64,000 nt of DNA from assembly GCF_964199755.1 (NCBI RefSeq), contig NC_133900.1, positions 73,454,727 through 73,518,726 of the forward strand. The letters are read 5' to 3'. Of this stretch, positions 13,201 through 28,790 are shown piece after piece. The notes below the pieces were generated by a model, which saw only the letters and a list, made by a program, of their open reading frames with translations, was not told the origin of the DNA and made no database searches. The translations under genes were made by a program, and so were the position numbers. Origin of the DNA: Larus michahellis. Lineage: Eukaryota > Chordata > Aves > Charadriiformes > Laridae. The first letter of the stretch is position 1; each line of letters begins with the position of its first letter.

Positions 13201-15779
13201 AATATTTTCTTCCTCTGCTTTAAAACCCATTGCATTGCTTTCTATATTTTAGTGTTATGTGCCTCCACATAATGGGGCATTGACTGATGATAGCTTCATA
13301 TCCATACTGAAATCATCTTTCATGCAAATTTGTTAGGAATGGAAATGTTCAGAAGCATAGACTTCATCCATTTTGTGAAAGGCCAAGGCAAAAACTTGTG
13401 CACCACTACTAAGCTTTCAGAATCGGAATGAGAGGTATGGAGGATGGATGCCGACTGTCTGTGCTTAAGTGAAAGTCACACCTCTTAAGGAAACAAAACC
13501 TGGCATTAAGAAAGTTCTACTTAATTCCTGAAGCTTCTTTCCTCCCTCCACCCTAGAAGGCCCATGCGGCAGGAAGCAGAGGACATTGCAAGGTTTTCAC
13601 AAAGCAGTCAGCAGAAGCCTCTTAGTTTCAAAGGCACAATTCACGTCCCTCAAGTTGAGCAGAACTATACAAGAAGTATTCCAATTCATGTGCTCTAAAA
13701 GTTACTTTCCTGCAATTTACATATGGTACTGAAGGCTCAGAACTAAAACTGAAACAAAAATACACATTACCTCCTTTAATGGCTTCTTCCTCGATCATCT
13801 CACAATCCACTGACACAGTAACAAAGCCATTTTCTTCTTCTCTTTCCCCTTTTACTCCCCCGTACATCCCTACCTCCTCCCAGCTGCTTCTGGTTGCTTT
13901 CACAGAGACAGTTTATGGTCATCCCACTTTTAAAGTGTCACCACCACATATTTAATCTATAATCACCCGGAAGGGAAGGTGATCCAGTAAGGGTCCTGTT
14001 TGCTGTCTAGTGAAGCTCTTTCATGCTCTCTCCCATGACTATACAGACAGACTAGCTCCGTAATTTAGCACAATGTTCGGTGGTATGAGTAGTCTCCCAA
14101 GCTAAAGCTCCTATCTCAGAACATCTATCACAATAATTTTTTTAAAGATGCTCAACAACGCAGCAGTTACAAATTGAATTAACCCCGGTATGGAAGGTGA
14201 AGTTAATTTCATTGGCTACAACATAATTGAGAAGTTTGGAAGCCATTCTTTTAAAAGCAATCTGTTAAGAAGGCTCCAGCAGACAACCCTGGCTGTCAAA
14301 CCCTGCTGATCTCTATATTCTTCATGCTGATTTATAAATTACTGTTAAATTACTGACCACATGAATCCAGAAGTAAATGCCCCAGTACTACACTGGAAAC
14401 CTATCTCATAAACCTCCTTCAGAATTATGGTAATTCCAATCCAAGTTTACCACAGTATTATATCATTGTATTTACTGTATTAATTTCTTAAGTCACATAA
14501 AATACGATACCCTGACCCAATAATAATGTGGGGAAATTAGCATGTCAACAAAAAATTTCACCAGCAGATCACATGTGCAAGTCTTTGATAGCGAAGTAAC
14601 TTGCATTTGCTCACTCATGCTCTCTCTCTCTGCTTTAAGACCAGCAAGTTTTACTCAAATTGAATGAAACTTGTAGGTATTTGGCACATAAATTTGTGAG
14701 ACAAGTTTTAAAATCCCAGACAAAAATCCTATACTGTTAATGAAAAGAAGGCCTAACTCCCTTATTCTGGTGTTCCTTGTATGATGCTTGCGTTCACGTA
14801 AATGTTTACATTCAAATTCACTTATCCAGTTGTCAGTCTTACAATCTGCAACGTATGTGTGGTCAGTTTACTCACTATAAATGTTTCAGCAGCAAAACAA
14901 TAGAGCAGACTTCTCCTTCTCTCGGAAGGAGTTTGCTTTAACACAGACCAAGGCAACTAAATGTAAAAGTGAAACTTTTCTGTAGCGTACACACTCAAAA
15001 GCCTTGCTGCTGCCCACAGTAACTGCATGTGAATATTTAAAATGTATTATTTTTCACTGAGTGGATTTATATAGTATGCCTATTTTTCTATATTAGTGTG
15101 ATAAATGTATCTTTAGCCTGTGATAAACATCTGCTATTTTGTCTGACTGACTCTAAGCATAACACAAGCATAGAGAAAATGGTCACTGAATGAAAAACTA
15201 ATTGCACCCAATAAAAGCAGTAGCAGCAGAGCTGACTAATGTGAGACAGCATCAGGCTTCTTGTGCAAACTGAAGATATGCTCTTCGCATGCAGCTCTGA
15301 ATTACACACATGTTATCTTCCACAGAAAAGGTCTTGTTGGAGAAGACTTGTAGCGTTAAAAACATTTGAGGGGTCCCGTTATGGAATGAGGATGCAAAAT
15401 TCTTCCTTATCAGGTAATCCAACAAGCCTCTGAGCACACTCATGTTTGCAGTGGGGAGAGTTCTGACTACACAATGTTGTGCATGGAGCAACACACAACA
15501 TTGATGAAACATTGTGAAGGGTTTGGAGCACCTGGGACGTGGCCAAGGGTGAAACACAAACCTCTGCTTCTCATACCCCGCTCCAGTGAGGTTCGGAGAG
15601 TCCCTAGATCTTGCTGACGTGAAAGGAAGGTAAGAACTCCCACTAGGTCACAGGAAGGAGACCTCAGCTACAGAAAACATAATCGAGCCGCTCAAGTTCA
15701 AGAGCAATTTAGCATGGGCCTCCATTAAATTATACAGTCAGAGCCCTTTGCCAAAAACAGAGTTAAAAGTGAAGGGATA
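10246..15779. other. Intergenic DNA downstream of GABRA2, only weak candidate exons
   Basis: AT-rich sequence with A/C-rich low complexity near 10893-10925 and a short CT run near 14621-14631. Two minus-strand frames have exon-like properties: 11301-11541, listed separately, and 13771-13903, which ends at GGAG followed by GTAATG. Part of this stretch could also belong to a very long GABRA2 3' UTR. I recognise no known gene in it. Confidence 0.45.
11301..11541 (-). other. Possible unassigned coding exon (speculative)
   Basis: On the minus strand an ATG at 11541-11539 sits in a strong start context (A at -3, G at +4) and opens 80 codons, beginning MESDSDIVSNFSAGLESESI. The frame runs into a canonical splice donor, GTAAGTAT, at 11300 downward; without splicing it stops at TAA 11289-11287. 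The predicted peptide is hydrophilic, acidic at the start and Lys-rich at the end (KKIKHQPNMHSKK), with no membrane segment or motif I recognise. It lies about 6.4 kb downstream of the GABRA2 stop in the same orientation. It may be a first coding exon of an unrecognised gene or a chance frame; I cannot find a partner exon. Confidence 0.2.
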
Positions 15780-15832
15780 TTTCTACAGTTCTAATATTTA
15801 CAATTATTTGTACATATGTACATATTTATATA

Positions 15833-15838
15833 TTTATT
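15833..15838 (-). promoter_or_regulatory. Candidate distal polyadenylation signal
   Basis: AATAAA on the minus strand, about 2.05 kb past the GABRA2 stop, at the end of the AT-rich block. It is one of several such hexamers, and I chose it only as a possible distal limit of the 3' UTR. Confidence 0.2.
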
Positions 15839-17507
15839 CATACCTGGACAATGTGACGTTAAAGGGATAATTTATAATTTACAAATGAAACATTTTAAAA
15901 ATGTATAATTATACCATGAAAGAAACTTTTTTTTATTGCTTGCCTTCCAGCCTTATGCTCCTAATCACACTATTGCACACATCTCCATGTTACATGGAAG
16001 ATCTACATTTATATATAAATATATATGAAAATAAGGATATTTTTATTTTAATGTTCTGAGTAAAGTGCTCATTTTTTAACTCCTGTTGATGAGAAAGGTT
16101 TAATCTGACGGTTTAATTAGAGGGACTTCAAGGGATACACACCTTGTGTGTGCTTCTCCCTTTCCTTTATAACTTACGAAATATCTTTTTACTGATGTCA
16201 ACTCTGTCTTAACTCTTAAATCTATTCATAATATGTATTTGTGACCTTGGCATCTATACTGTCACACAAAGTACGAAACAGAATCACATTAAAAGCAAAG
16301 AAAAAGCAAGAAAATAAAACAGCGAATGAAAGCAGTGTTTCTTTTTGTTGTTTTTAGCACATTTCCATGTCTTAAGATACTCTTTTATTTGATTTTAGAA
16401 ATATTTGTACAACTTTGTTAAACTCTGAACATACCTATTTTATGCACTATACTCAAGTACTGTACAAAACTGCAATAAATGACACTATACGACTACATAT
16501 GTCTCTACTAGAAGACATCATCATAAAGGTGTATCTTTTTTTAAAGGTCAACTAATAACTGCTAATGTATGTGTGAATCAAAGTATTTTTGATTGGCCGA
16601 GTATACTAAATTCTAAATACAGTACACAATTATTACTTATGTCATGATTTACCAGGCCTTTAGGGTCATAAAGAATCTTTGCAAAGGCTCAGATGAAAAA
16701 CAATTTTACTGATCAGTATTAAATGTTCATATAAAATTGCAAATGGCAGCTCCAATTTTGTTGTATTTGTGTATATGAAATACAGTTGATACCTACTGAT
16801 GATGCATGACCTTTTATTAAAAAAATAACATTCAAATCTTAGCAAAACCATTTCTAGTATACAAAGTTGTTGTAAAGTTATGTCAGCGAAATGTAAAGTT
16901 GCAATTTACAAAAGCAGCAGTAAGTTTTATTATATGGACAATTTCCTGAACTTAAATCATGGTTCGTGTTTCCTTTGAAAACAATGCTTTCTGGGACAAA
17001 TACAAGTAAATATTTTAATGGCAAGTTTTAGGATAACATTATGCAAGGAAAAAGAGTGTGTTATATTACTAATATACTTAACCCTGAAAAATTTCTGAGT
17101 GCTTTTATGAACCTGACAATAATCCAATTAAGAACAAAAGCAAAAAGCAAAAAAAAATCCAACTTTGCTGAACCAGACAACCTGGCTTAGCAACATCAAA
17201 TAAATAAAACAGTGAAAAGAATAAGAGTTTCACTAGCGGAAGTTGGTTGATATTGGAAATTTGATTAACACTTGCTTTTCCCTGAAATCAATTATAAGAG
17301 TTTATTAACAACTTCACACAGGACAGAAGTAAGAAACTCATGGCTTTTGCCATACAGTAGTCTTTACTACCTCTTCAGCCTAACTAGTATCCAGAATGTT
17401 TGTGAACAGTAGAACTGTACGACCTCTGTACTCTGTTATGTACATGGGTACTGCTATTGTATGAAACAATTACACCTTTTTAAAAAAATCACTTTTTTAA
17501 ATGACAG

Positions 17508-17513
17508 TTTATT
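17508..17513 (-). promoter_or_regulatory. Candidate proximal polyadenylation signal of GABRA2
   Basis: This is the first AATAAA on the minus strand after the stop codon, about 380 nt downstream. A cleavage site would fall near 17480-17500. Whether it is used cannot be told from sequence, since several further AATAAA words follow. Confidence 0.3.
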
Positions 17514-17892
17514 TCATTAAAGTAGAATTAGTTACTTTATAGAAAAATATTTTAACTTTAAATTAAAAAAATACTGTTCCTAAATAATTATGTAGGACCG
17601 TATCTTCATTTCATTGTACGGAGAGAATATATTTCTGTATATTTGAATGCTAGTTTAACAGAACTCCCCTGGGTATAACTTTTTAAAGAGCTGGCTATAT
17701 TTGCCATGGGTGCTATCTGTTTACAGACCCATGAATTAACACTGTGTCCCTCCTTTGGAGATACACAGATAAGACATCTATATACACTCTGTACATAATG
17801 GTTCACAGATTAGCAGTTATTAGTCGTACTGTACATAGCGAACAACCTATCTGATTAGAATGATGCTTTAAGTCCTCAGTGCAATTCAGCTT

Positions 17893-18201
17893 TTAGGTTG
17901 ATGGCGCAAAGCCAAGTAAGACAGGCTCCCTGTTTAAATATGTAGCCCAATACACTAAATTGAACGTACCAAATAAGACTGGAAACACTATTCTAGACAT
18001 TCTGTCAATTTTGCTAACACTGTTGAATGTCTTCTTTGCTTCCTGTGGCTTCGCTTCTGGTTTTGCCTTGTTGGGTTCTGCAGTTGTAGCACTCTTGGAG
18101 ATGGTTGGTAGCACTGAGTCCTTGGTAATATTTGGAGCATAGTTGGCAACAGCCACTGCATAGGCATTGTTTTTCTTAATGACAGACGCTTTTTCTTTTT
18201 T
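17893..18201 (-). CDS. GABRA2: GABRA2 last coding exon: intracellular loop, TM4, stop
   Basis: The exon follows the acceptor 'ttccaatag' and codes for 102 residues plus TAA at 17895-17893. It begins KKEKASV, continuing NDK of the previous exon. The first 60 or so residues are the rest of the large cytoplasmic loop (with '[11 protein letters not shown]' and 'TISKSATT'), which in alpha-2 is known to bind gephyrin and collybistin at inhibitory synapses. Then come '[12 protein letters not shown]' and the fourth membrane segment ('[19 protein letters not shown]'). The C-terminal tail reads [13 protein letters not shown], longer than and different from the mammalian ending I remember (NREPVLGVSP). 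The start is a splice site, so no start codon is expected. Confidence 0.97.
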   Translation of the reverse strand, partial: KKEKASVIKKNNAYAVAVANYAPNITKDSVLPTISKSATTAEPNKAKPEAKPQEAKKTFNSVSKIDRMSRIVFPVLFGTFNLVYWATYLNREPVLLGFAPST

Positions 18202-21573
<3,372 letters not shown>

Positions 21574-23419
21574 TTATTATGGTATATTTATGAAACATAA
21601 TGGAAAATTTGCTTAACTAAGTTGGTAACAAATTTCCAGTACCATATTAAAGTCTGCATCTGGAGTTTTCTTTGAAATATTCTAGTCTGATTTTGTTGTC
21701 TAAACTTCCCCGTTTTAATCAGCTGAAGATTTTACTTACAGAAGATAGATAGCATTTTATAATTTTTTTTTTTTATCTATCAGGACAGGTGAGGGACAAA
21801 ATTAGCAAGTCCTTAATGGAATCATAATATTTTGCAGCATTACAGTAATAACGATTAATATGTTAATGGTTGGTGTCTGGCTTCACTGCAGTGGCTGCAG
21901 GTCTGGCACCCATCTTTACTGACAGTATCACACAAATTGACCTTTGTTATTAGAAATAATGATTTTATTTTTCTTTTTGAGTAGCTGTTTCACTAACTAT
22001 CCTTTGACATAGTTGAAGACATAAACAATTTAAGTTTTCATTCAGGTAACGAGGATTTTTTCTAGAACAGCATATTGGTTTGAAAAGTCAGATTATTATA
22101 ACCGTGTATTATGTATCAGAAAACTAGACTTAATGATCCAGGGAGATTGTTCTTTCACTGTGGCAGTTATTAAAAGCACTCTACAGTACTTTGTACATAA
22201 TGAAGACCCAGTAGGAAGCCAGGAATTATACTAAAAAAAAAAAAAAATCAGAAAAAAGATACATGGGAGGAAAGGAAGAGAAGAACGTTTTTCCGAATCA
22301 GTTTTAGCAAGCAGAAACCCACAGCCACAAATGCAGACTCCATTCCTTAAGTAAATCAGTTCTCCCACCTCAGGCTGAATCACACTTAGACAAACTAAAC
22401 TATTCCCTTTGTGGCAGGCCATTAAATACGTCTCCAGAATGAAAAGCAACGCAAAGTGATACACTTCGCACAGATCTGCAAACCTACACTCCATTATGAC
22501 AGGCAAAAGAGGCGCCATGGCAGAAATATTAGTAGCAGCACATCACAGCTTCAACAACTACACACTCATAAAATTGTTGTGAGAGGATTCCCAAGGGAAA
22601 GTCAAGTCGCTCTCCCTCAGCCGGATCCTCCGCCGTCAGCAACCTGCCACCTGGGTTCTGCAGGATCGACCTCACTCAAATTTTCCTTCTGCTACAAGCG
22701 AAGCGTTTTTAACCACCGAGTGAAAGGGAAGAGAGGCAGTAGTTACACCTACGCACACCTCTTCAGGCTTTGCAATTTCCATCCCTCCTGTAAAGAATCT
22801 CCATCTCTGGGGGCGCTACAAAGGATGCCCGAGCAAAGCTAAGCAGCCTCAGCCTGAGCGCTACTCTCCCTTGATGCACTTCCAAAGGCCTGGGCGGCAG
22901 GGAAAACAAGGCACAGAAACATCCCGCTGAGTCACACACCTTAGGAAACATAATTCTCTCATTGCTGTTTTTCAGCCTCCATAAATGAAAGAAGTGGATT
23001 TGGTCGTGACTCTGTTGGGGGCTACTAGCCTATACAATGAAAAGGAAGCAGCTATCATACTATATTGTATGGAAATGTCCAGGCAATGTATTTTGTAAAG
23101 AACTTGCTCGCTCTTAACACTTACACAACATATGGCTTAATTATTTTCAGCACCTCAGGGAAAAGGCAGTCTATCTTACCTTTAAAATTATCACATGCAA
23201 ATTTTAACACCGGTCCTGAGCTGCAGATAAATCATTTTAATTACACAGAAGTATCAGTAAAGTGATTGTTTCTCAGAGATATGGTGACCTTATCCACATG
23301 TAAATATATACAGTTGTTAAGGTACTCTTCTGTTTAAATCCTACCTTTTAGAATAAACTAATCTTCTGGAAGCCCCATTGGCTTCTTCAGAAATCTAATT
23401 TAAGATTAACTGCTGACCT

Positions 23420-23625
23420 TTTCTAGTCTCAATTAAAACATCACAAATTTACATCTTGTATCTTGCTACCGGTTGACAATTTCTCTAAAAAGTTCAGCAA
23501 GCCATACAACTTCGTGACCCAATTTCTAGTCTCAATTAAAACATCACAAATTTACATCTTGTATCTTGCTACCGGTTGACAATTTCTCTAAAAAGTTCAG
23601 CAAGCCACACAACTTCATGACCCAA
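23420..23625. repeat. 103-bp tandem duplication, two copies
   Basis: Copy 1 is 23420-23522 and copy 2 is 23523-23625, directly adjacent, each starting 'tttctagtctcaatt'. They differ only at two positions near the 3' end (catac/cacac and ttcgtg/ttcatg), both transitions. About 98 percent identity points to a recent event. No open frame or known element is evident in the unit. Confidence 0.97.
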
Positions 23626-25918
23626 ATGCTAATCAAGCAGCACATCGTCAGACAATTGCCATTGCACTTTCATTTATTCCTTCAATCTTTAAATTCACTG
23701 ATGTTCCAGCTACCACAGTCATTTCATTTTACCTGAACTGAGTGGGAAAAAATTGGACAGAAAATTTAATCTCTGATACCTGTCAGTTTAGGAATCTCTA
23801 GTATTTTTGTACTTGCTATTCTTCTTCAGTCAAAAGACAGACGATTTTGCACATTATAGTTAATTTCAAAAATCAGTATTACCAAGTCCTCTTGATGAAA
23901 AAGGACTGAATGGAAATAACCTGCCTCCTTGTCACTGCTAAATTTGAGAGGACTGAAAAATTATTAATGTCGAGGAATATGGTCAACTTGTAAAACAAAA
24001 CACACTTATTTCACAAAGATTAACTTAAAAACCCAATAAACCCATACATTGACTAGATCAAAAACATTCCTCATTGCATTATCTAATTCATAACACTAGT
24101 GAACTAAAATTGGTATAAAAAACAGTGAATAGATTGTCCCCTTACAATGAGGTAGTCAAAATATTAATGGAAAACCCTCTTCTCCTCTAAATCCTGTATT
24201 ACTCTGAACAGCCTAAATAATTTAACAGGCTATGTAAAGACTGTGTGGTATCTCACTATGATGTAGAAAGACCACAGCTTATACACAGGTCAAGACCTAT
24301 CTTCTGTAGCCCAGAACCCAGCAGATGCGGCACTGAACGGGTGCCAGAAGGACATGGACAGGTATTATCTTGTAAGAGACCACGAGCAGTCATCAGTTGG
24401 TCTTTGAAAGGGATCCAAAAAATAAACCGCTGACATTTCCCTTCTCCGAAGAGAACCAAGCATTTTCTATTTGATAGTAAATACGTCCCAATATCATAAC
24501 AACTTTTGTTCTTAGCAGTGCATGCCTATAAAACACAAATATCTTCTATCACGACAGGTTTATCCATTCAGATCAAGACGGGAGCTATTTGATTGCCTAA
24601 GATTTTTCTTTATGGTGCCACTTTTGAAGAGGCATCTGCTCACTGGAGGGAGGACATCCATCTCCAGGGCTGTAAATTCAACACTTTTCACTGGCGGTAA
24701 ACTTATATATGTGGAAAATACAAGCTCTGTCATATTTTGGATTCCAGGGCAGATGGATACCATTCACGATGTGTTTAAAGTTAGACAGACACCTTTGGGC
24801 AGGCAATTTCTGTTACTCAACAGCATAGGGCACTGCCACACAACAGCGGAAGAGGTAAACTGAAAAACTAGAAATGCCTAACTAAAACATACAGTGGAAA
24901 TTGGAGAAGCTAGCACATAAGTGTTAAAGTTAAAATCTGTCATGATGACTATTTTATGCTTATATTTGTGTGCAAAATTCAGGCTACTCCTTAACAGGGA
25001 CAATTTCTTTTGGACCCTAATTTCACCTCCTGTGTATCAACTGATTTTTCTAATTTGAACGGATTTCAGTCAACTAAATCGTGTCCCAGCCATCTTGTGT
25101 CAGAATGTGAACATCTCCTTTGAAAATGAAAGTAAAAGGCCTAAATAATGAGTTACCAGAGGACATTTCTGTAATAAAAGAGGTACTTCAGCTTTGCAAA
25201 TAATTTGTACAAAATGCTTAAAATGTGTTCCATTTCTTAAAATGTCATGCTACTCCTCCCACAATTTTGTCTTTTCATCTCAACACTTTGCAAAGATACA
25301 CATAATAGCTGAAGAACATACCACAAAAGGATTGATAAATTACTTTTTTTTATATTATTAGGAAGCTAATTGCATTGCTCTATTATTTCACTCTTTCTTT
25401 TTTCTTAACTGTAATTGCAAATTTTGTTAGGTAATTGGATCACTCAACCTGGTCCAAAACTTGAATAGATTTATAAATACAAATAACATAGCAGAAAGAA
25501 AAAACTGTTGCCCCTTTTACAGAGATACAGCTTAGTACTTCATTTTATCACTCCAAGAGTAAACAGTTAGAGGTCTAAACAAAAGCTTAAAAATTCTGGA
25601 TATAATGTAATTTTAAAGTATTATACCATAACATTTGGCTTCACACCATACTGTTTCTTTTTTACTTACACAATGTATATGTATTACTTGAGAACACAAT
25701 AAAAAAGGAGCGTACATTGACTCTGCTTAGACACTGGGAGATAAATCTGAACAACCGTTGAGAGGAAGATTGTAGAAAAATAGCTCGAGTGCTCTGTCTG
25801 CACTTCCTACTAAAAGAACAACACAAAAGGCCAGAAACCTTTTTAAACAGCATGGGAGGCCAAGGACCATAACATAACATATTTCCAGAAAAATTGCATT
25901 CAGTCGGTTAAGCTACAG

Positions 25919-25932
25919 ATATATATATATAT
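25919..25932. repeat. (AT)7 dinucleotide run
   Basis: A perfect short AT microsatellite deep in an intron, after 'taagctacag' and before 'catgaag'. It may be length-variable. Confidence 0.9.
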
Positions 25933-28734
25933 CATGAAGTCTGGGCTCATGTTGCTTCGCTGTACCAATACCGAGCAATGGAACACAGTTCCCCATCACT
26001 CAAGAGCCGAGCTACTTCCCAAACCTGAATGGTAAGTGCTATTTATCCCAGTTCCAATAAAATTCTCATGTCATTGTGCCGCTATTGGAACATGAGCTAA
26101 GTGTGAGAAGACTTATTAGTTTGTTTGCAGCCAGCTCAGGCTCTAACGAAGGGCTACAGTTTTCCAGGTACCCTTGCCCACCGCCTAGCACTAGAGTGTT
26201 ACGTCTACACTTAGCAGAAATTCCCAATTAAGAAATTACAGCCTGAAAGTTGTGAGTGGCTGGTGGGATGCCTCTAAAGACACAAAAGATAAACAGCAGC
26301 ACGTGAAAGGAGAAGTAAATAAAGACAGTTGGGATTTTTTTTCAACAAAATAGGAAAAAGTAATTTGAATATACAGAATTTTTCAAAAGGAGGGGTCTAC
26401 TGTATTCAGTTCCCATGTAAAAATAACAAGAGAACAAATATGAACTTTTCTTAGGTTCCCCTTTCTGTAGCTGCACAATTAAAAAGCCTGTCTATTTCAG
26501 GTCTAAATGGCTTTTTGCTTCAAAATGTACATTAATTAATATGGGTTCAGAAAAGATAAACCAAGAACAAGCAAAACTCAGGGATAGGAAAGCAGCATAA
26601 GAGTAAAATGATCACAGACAACAGAGTCCTGACAAAAGAATACAGCTATGTGAATTTAAAATTCTGCATCTTGGTCCGTGTAGTAAAAAGTAGAAAAAAA
26701 ACGAAAACTAATTTCTGATTTTTCTGTCACCTGCATCTAATGCTGCCATTCAAATATGTGATGTTTCTAAATGTTATGACCCATTAAAAATGAAGCGAGA
26801 ATTCAATAAGCTGCACAAGATTAGTTTTGCTAATATTGTTGACACTAAATGCGTAACAATAAACACATTACTAAATGAAACAGATTGTAATCTTGCACTA
26901 AATGAAGGCATTATGAACCAGGCTTATTCCCTTTCGTTAAAAATGCAATCAAATGCTTTTCAAATTTATCTGCTAGAGAAAACACATTCAAGACTTATTT
27001 AATTAACAATGATAAAACTTTCTTCTTCCAACAATTTAAAGCAAAGTTGAAACAATATAACATTAGGCCATAATTAATTTGGGATAGCTTAGGTCAACAA
27101 TATTAAAATAGATGCCATAAAGGAAAGGGATTAGAGAGCTTCAACTATAAAAGAAGCCTCATTATACCAAGCCCTTAACGTTAACCTAGAACTTGAAACT
27201 ACGTTGCAAGAGAATAGAAAGGGGAAAGAAAAGTAACTTTTTTCAAACATGAAATAATAAATGCTAAGTGTCACTTTGAATAACTGTGAGTTATGTTTCT
27301 TTGAAAGGAACAATACTGCAGCAGTTAGTCCCTTCCAGGAGTCCGTGGCTTTCAAGAGGGTACTTGAAATAAATTTCTTATTGATTCTGAAAAGCACTTT
27401 ATCAAAACTAATACTTTCTACTTAGTCATATTTTAATATTGATATATTTATTAGACAATGCAAATATGTGTATCTAGTAAGTGACTACTCCATATAAAAA
27501 CTAAAAATTAAGTATGACCAATAAAAACATAAAGTAAAATCTCCTGCAATTTTTATATTCCCTGCTGGAAGTAGCTTGCTTTACTACCTTAGCTGTAGTA
27601 TGGGCTTCATGTGTCACTGGGTGAAGTCTACCTGAAAGTACCACCCAAATGAGACCTCGAGTGTACCTGCCCAGATCTAACTGTCAGGATTAATTCGGTA
27701 TGAGCCAGAAAAGAGTAAGAAGCAACAGATGAGCTTTGTTAGGAAACTGTGGCTAACTTCACATTTTTTTGTAACACATTTAGGCAGGAGACCAGAGAGT
27801 ATGAGAAATCCCAGTGACAACTGCTGCCAGTGGGTATGGAGAAAGACGGGGAGATTCGCCTGGGGCTACGTGATTCGAGAGGCCATTGGCAGCTTGTGCT
27901 GACGATTTCATCTAGAGTGGAAAAGAATGTGAAGAAATAGCTCCTCGGGGCACATCCAACCTGACGCAGAAGGCTAAGCCTGAGGTGCAAATGCCACGTG
28001 CAGCTGCTGGGCTGCTCCATCAGGCAGAGCCTGGACACGTCTTGTTCCCCTGGGTTCACGGTGCCGGTCCAAGCTGGCCTGGAGGGGTCGGAGCCCTGAC
28101 TGTTGCATGAGGTGCACCTCTGTGTGGCAGAAGTAAAATGCGGGCATAGAAATTGCTATCTCCTCGATATACCCATTGTGCTTAGTAAACAGAATTTAGA
28201 TTTTATGTCACTGGATGGTGTGGGTGGTTCTTGTGCTCACCCTTCCCAGATCCCTCAAGACATCCTGAAACAGGTCACTGCTCATTATCCATATTATGCT
28301 AAAGCCCCAGCAGAGTAAAGCAGCAGGCTGCTATGCAGATAGTACTTCTTTAAAAAAAAAAACCAAAAACCAAAACCCTACTTAAAAATAAATCAAGAAC
28401 AAGAGAGAGGCATGCAGGAAAGGACACAACATTCCAGGAAAACTATCCTAGTGCCTTGCTACCGGTGACACAGTAACAGAAAGTGCCGTTTAGGAAGAGA
28501 AGATGAGAGACTTTTTGTGGACAAATGAGTTACTGTGTCCTAAATGTATAGGAGGAAGGTACAGAAAAGGTCAAAGGCAGAGATATAGAAGGATTTGAGT
28601 GTACTCCCAGAGCTGGCAAACAGGAAGGTGCATTTTCATAAGCAGAAATGGACAAATTCCCAGAAGATTTTGAAGAAACAACAACAACAAAAAATCTGCC
28701 TGATAACTACCTGCGAAAATGTGGTGGAATTCTG

Positions 28735-28790
28735 GTCCCACTAAAACAACTGACCCATTTCATCTGACTTCAATAGGGCTCATACTCAAA
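28735..28790. repeat. Possible ancient amniote interspersed repeat
   Basis: The words 'tctggtcccactaaaacaac' and 'ctgacttcaatagggc' resemble an old amniote repeat family in which 'cactgaagtcaatgg' and 'tgacttcaatgggg' recur. The family is uncertain and the match is short. Confidence 0.3.

Larger units (their letters stand above)
15780..17892 (-). other. GABRA2: Probable GABRA2 3' UTR
   Basis: Immediately downstream of the receptor stop codon is a strongly AT-rich block without coding potential. It contains many TTTATT words on the plus strand, which read AATAAA on the transcribed strand, for example at 17508-17513, 17301-17306, 16926-16931, 16813-16818, 16384-16389 and 15833-15838. This fits a neuronal 3' UTR with alternative polyadenylation. 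The distal limit is a guess; transcripts could end anywhere from about 17.48 kb down to about 15.8 kb or beyond. Confidence 0.4.

Noticed and set aside
1..17000. Search for the neighbouring GABRG1 gene
   Set aside because: GABRG1 is the neighbour on this side in known vertebrates, but no gamma-subunit exon motif was seen, so it is probably outside the window.
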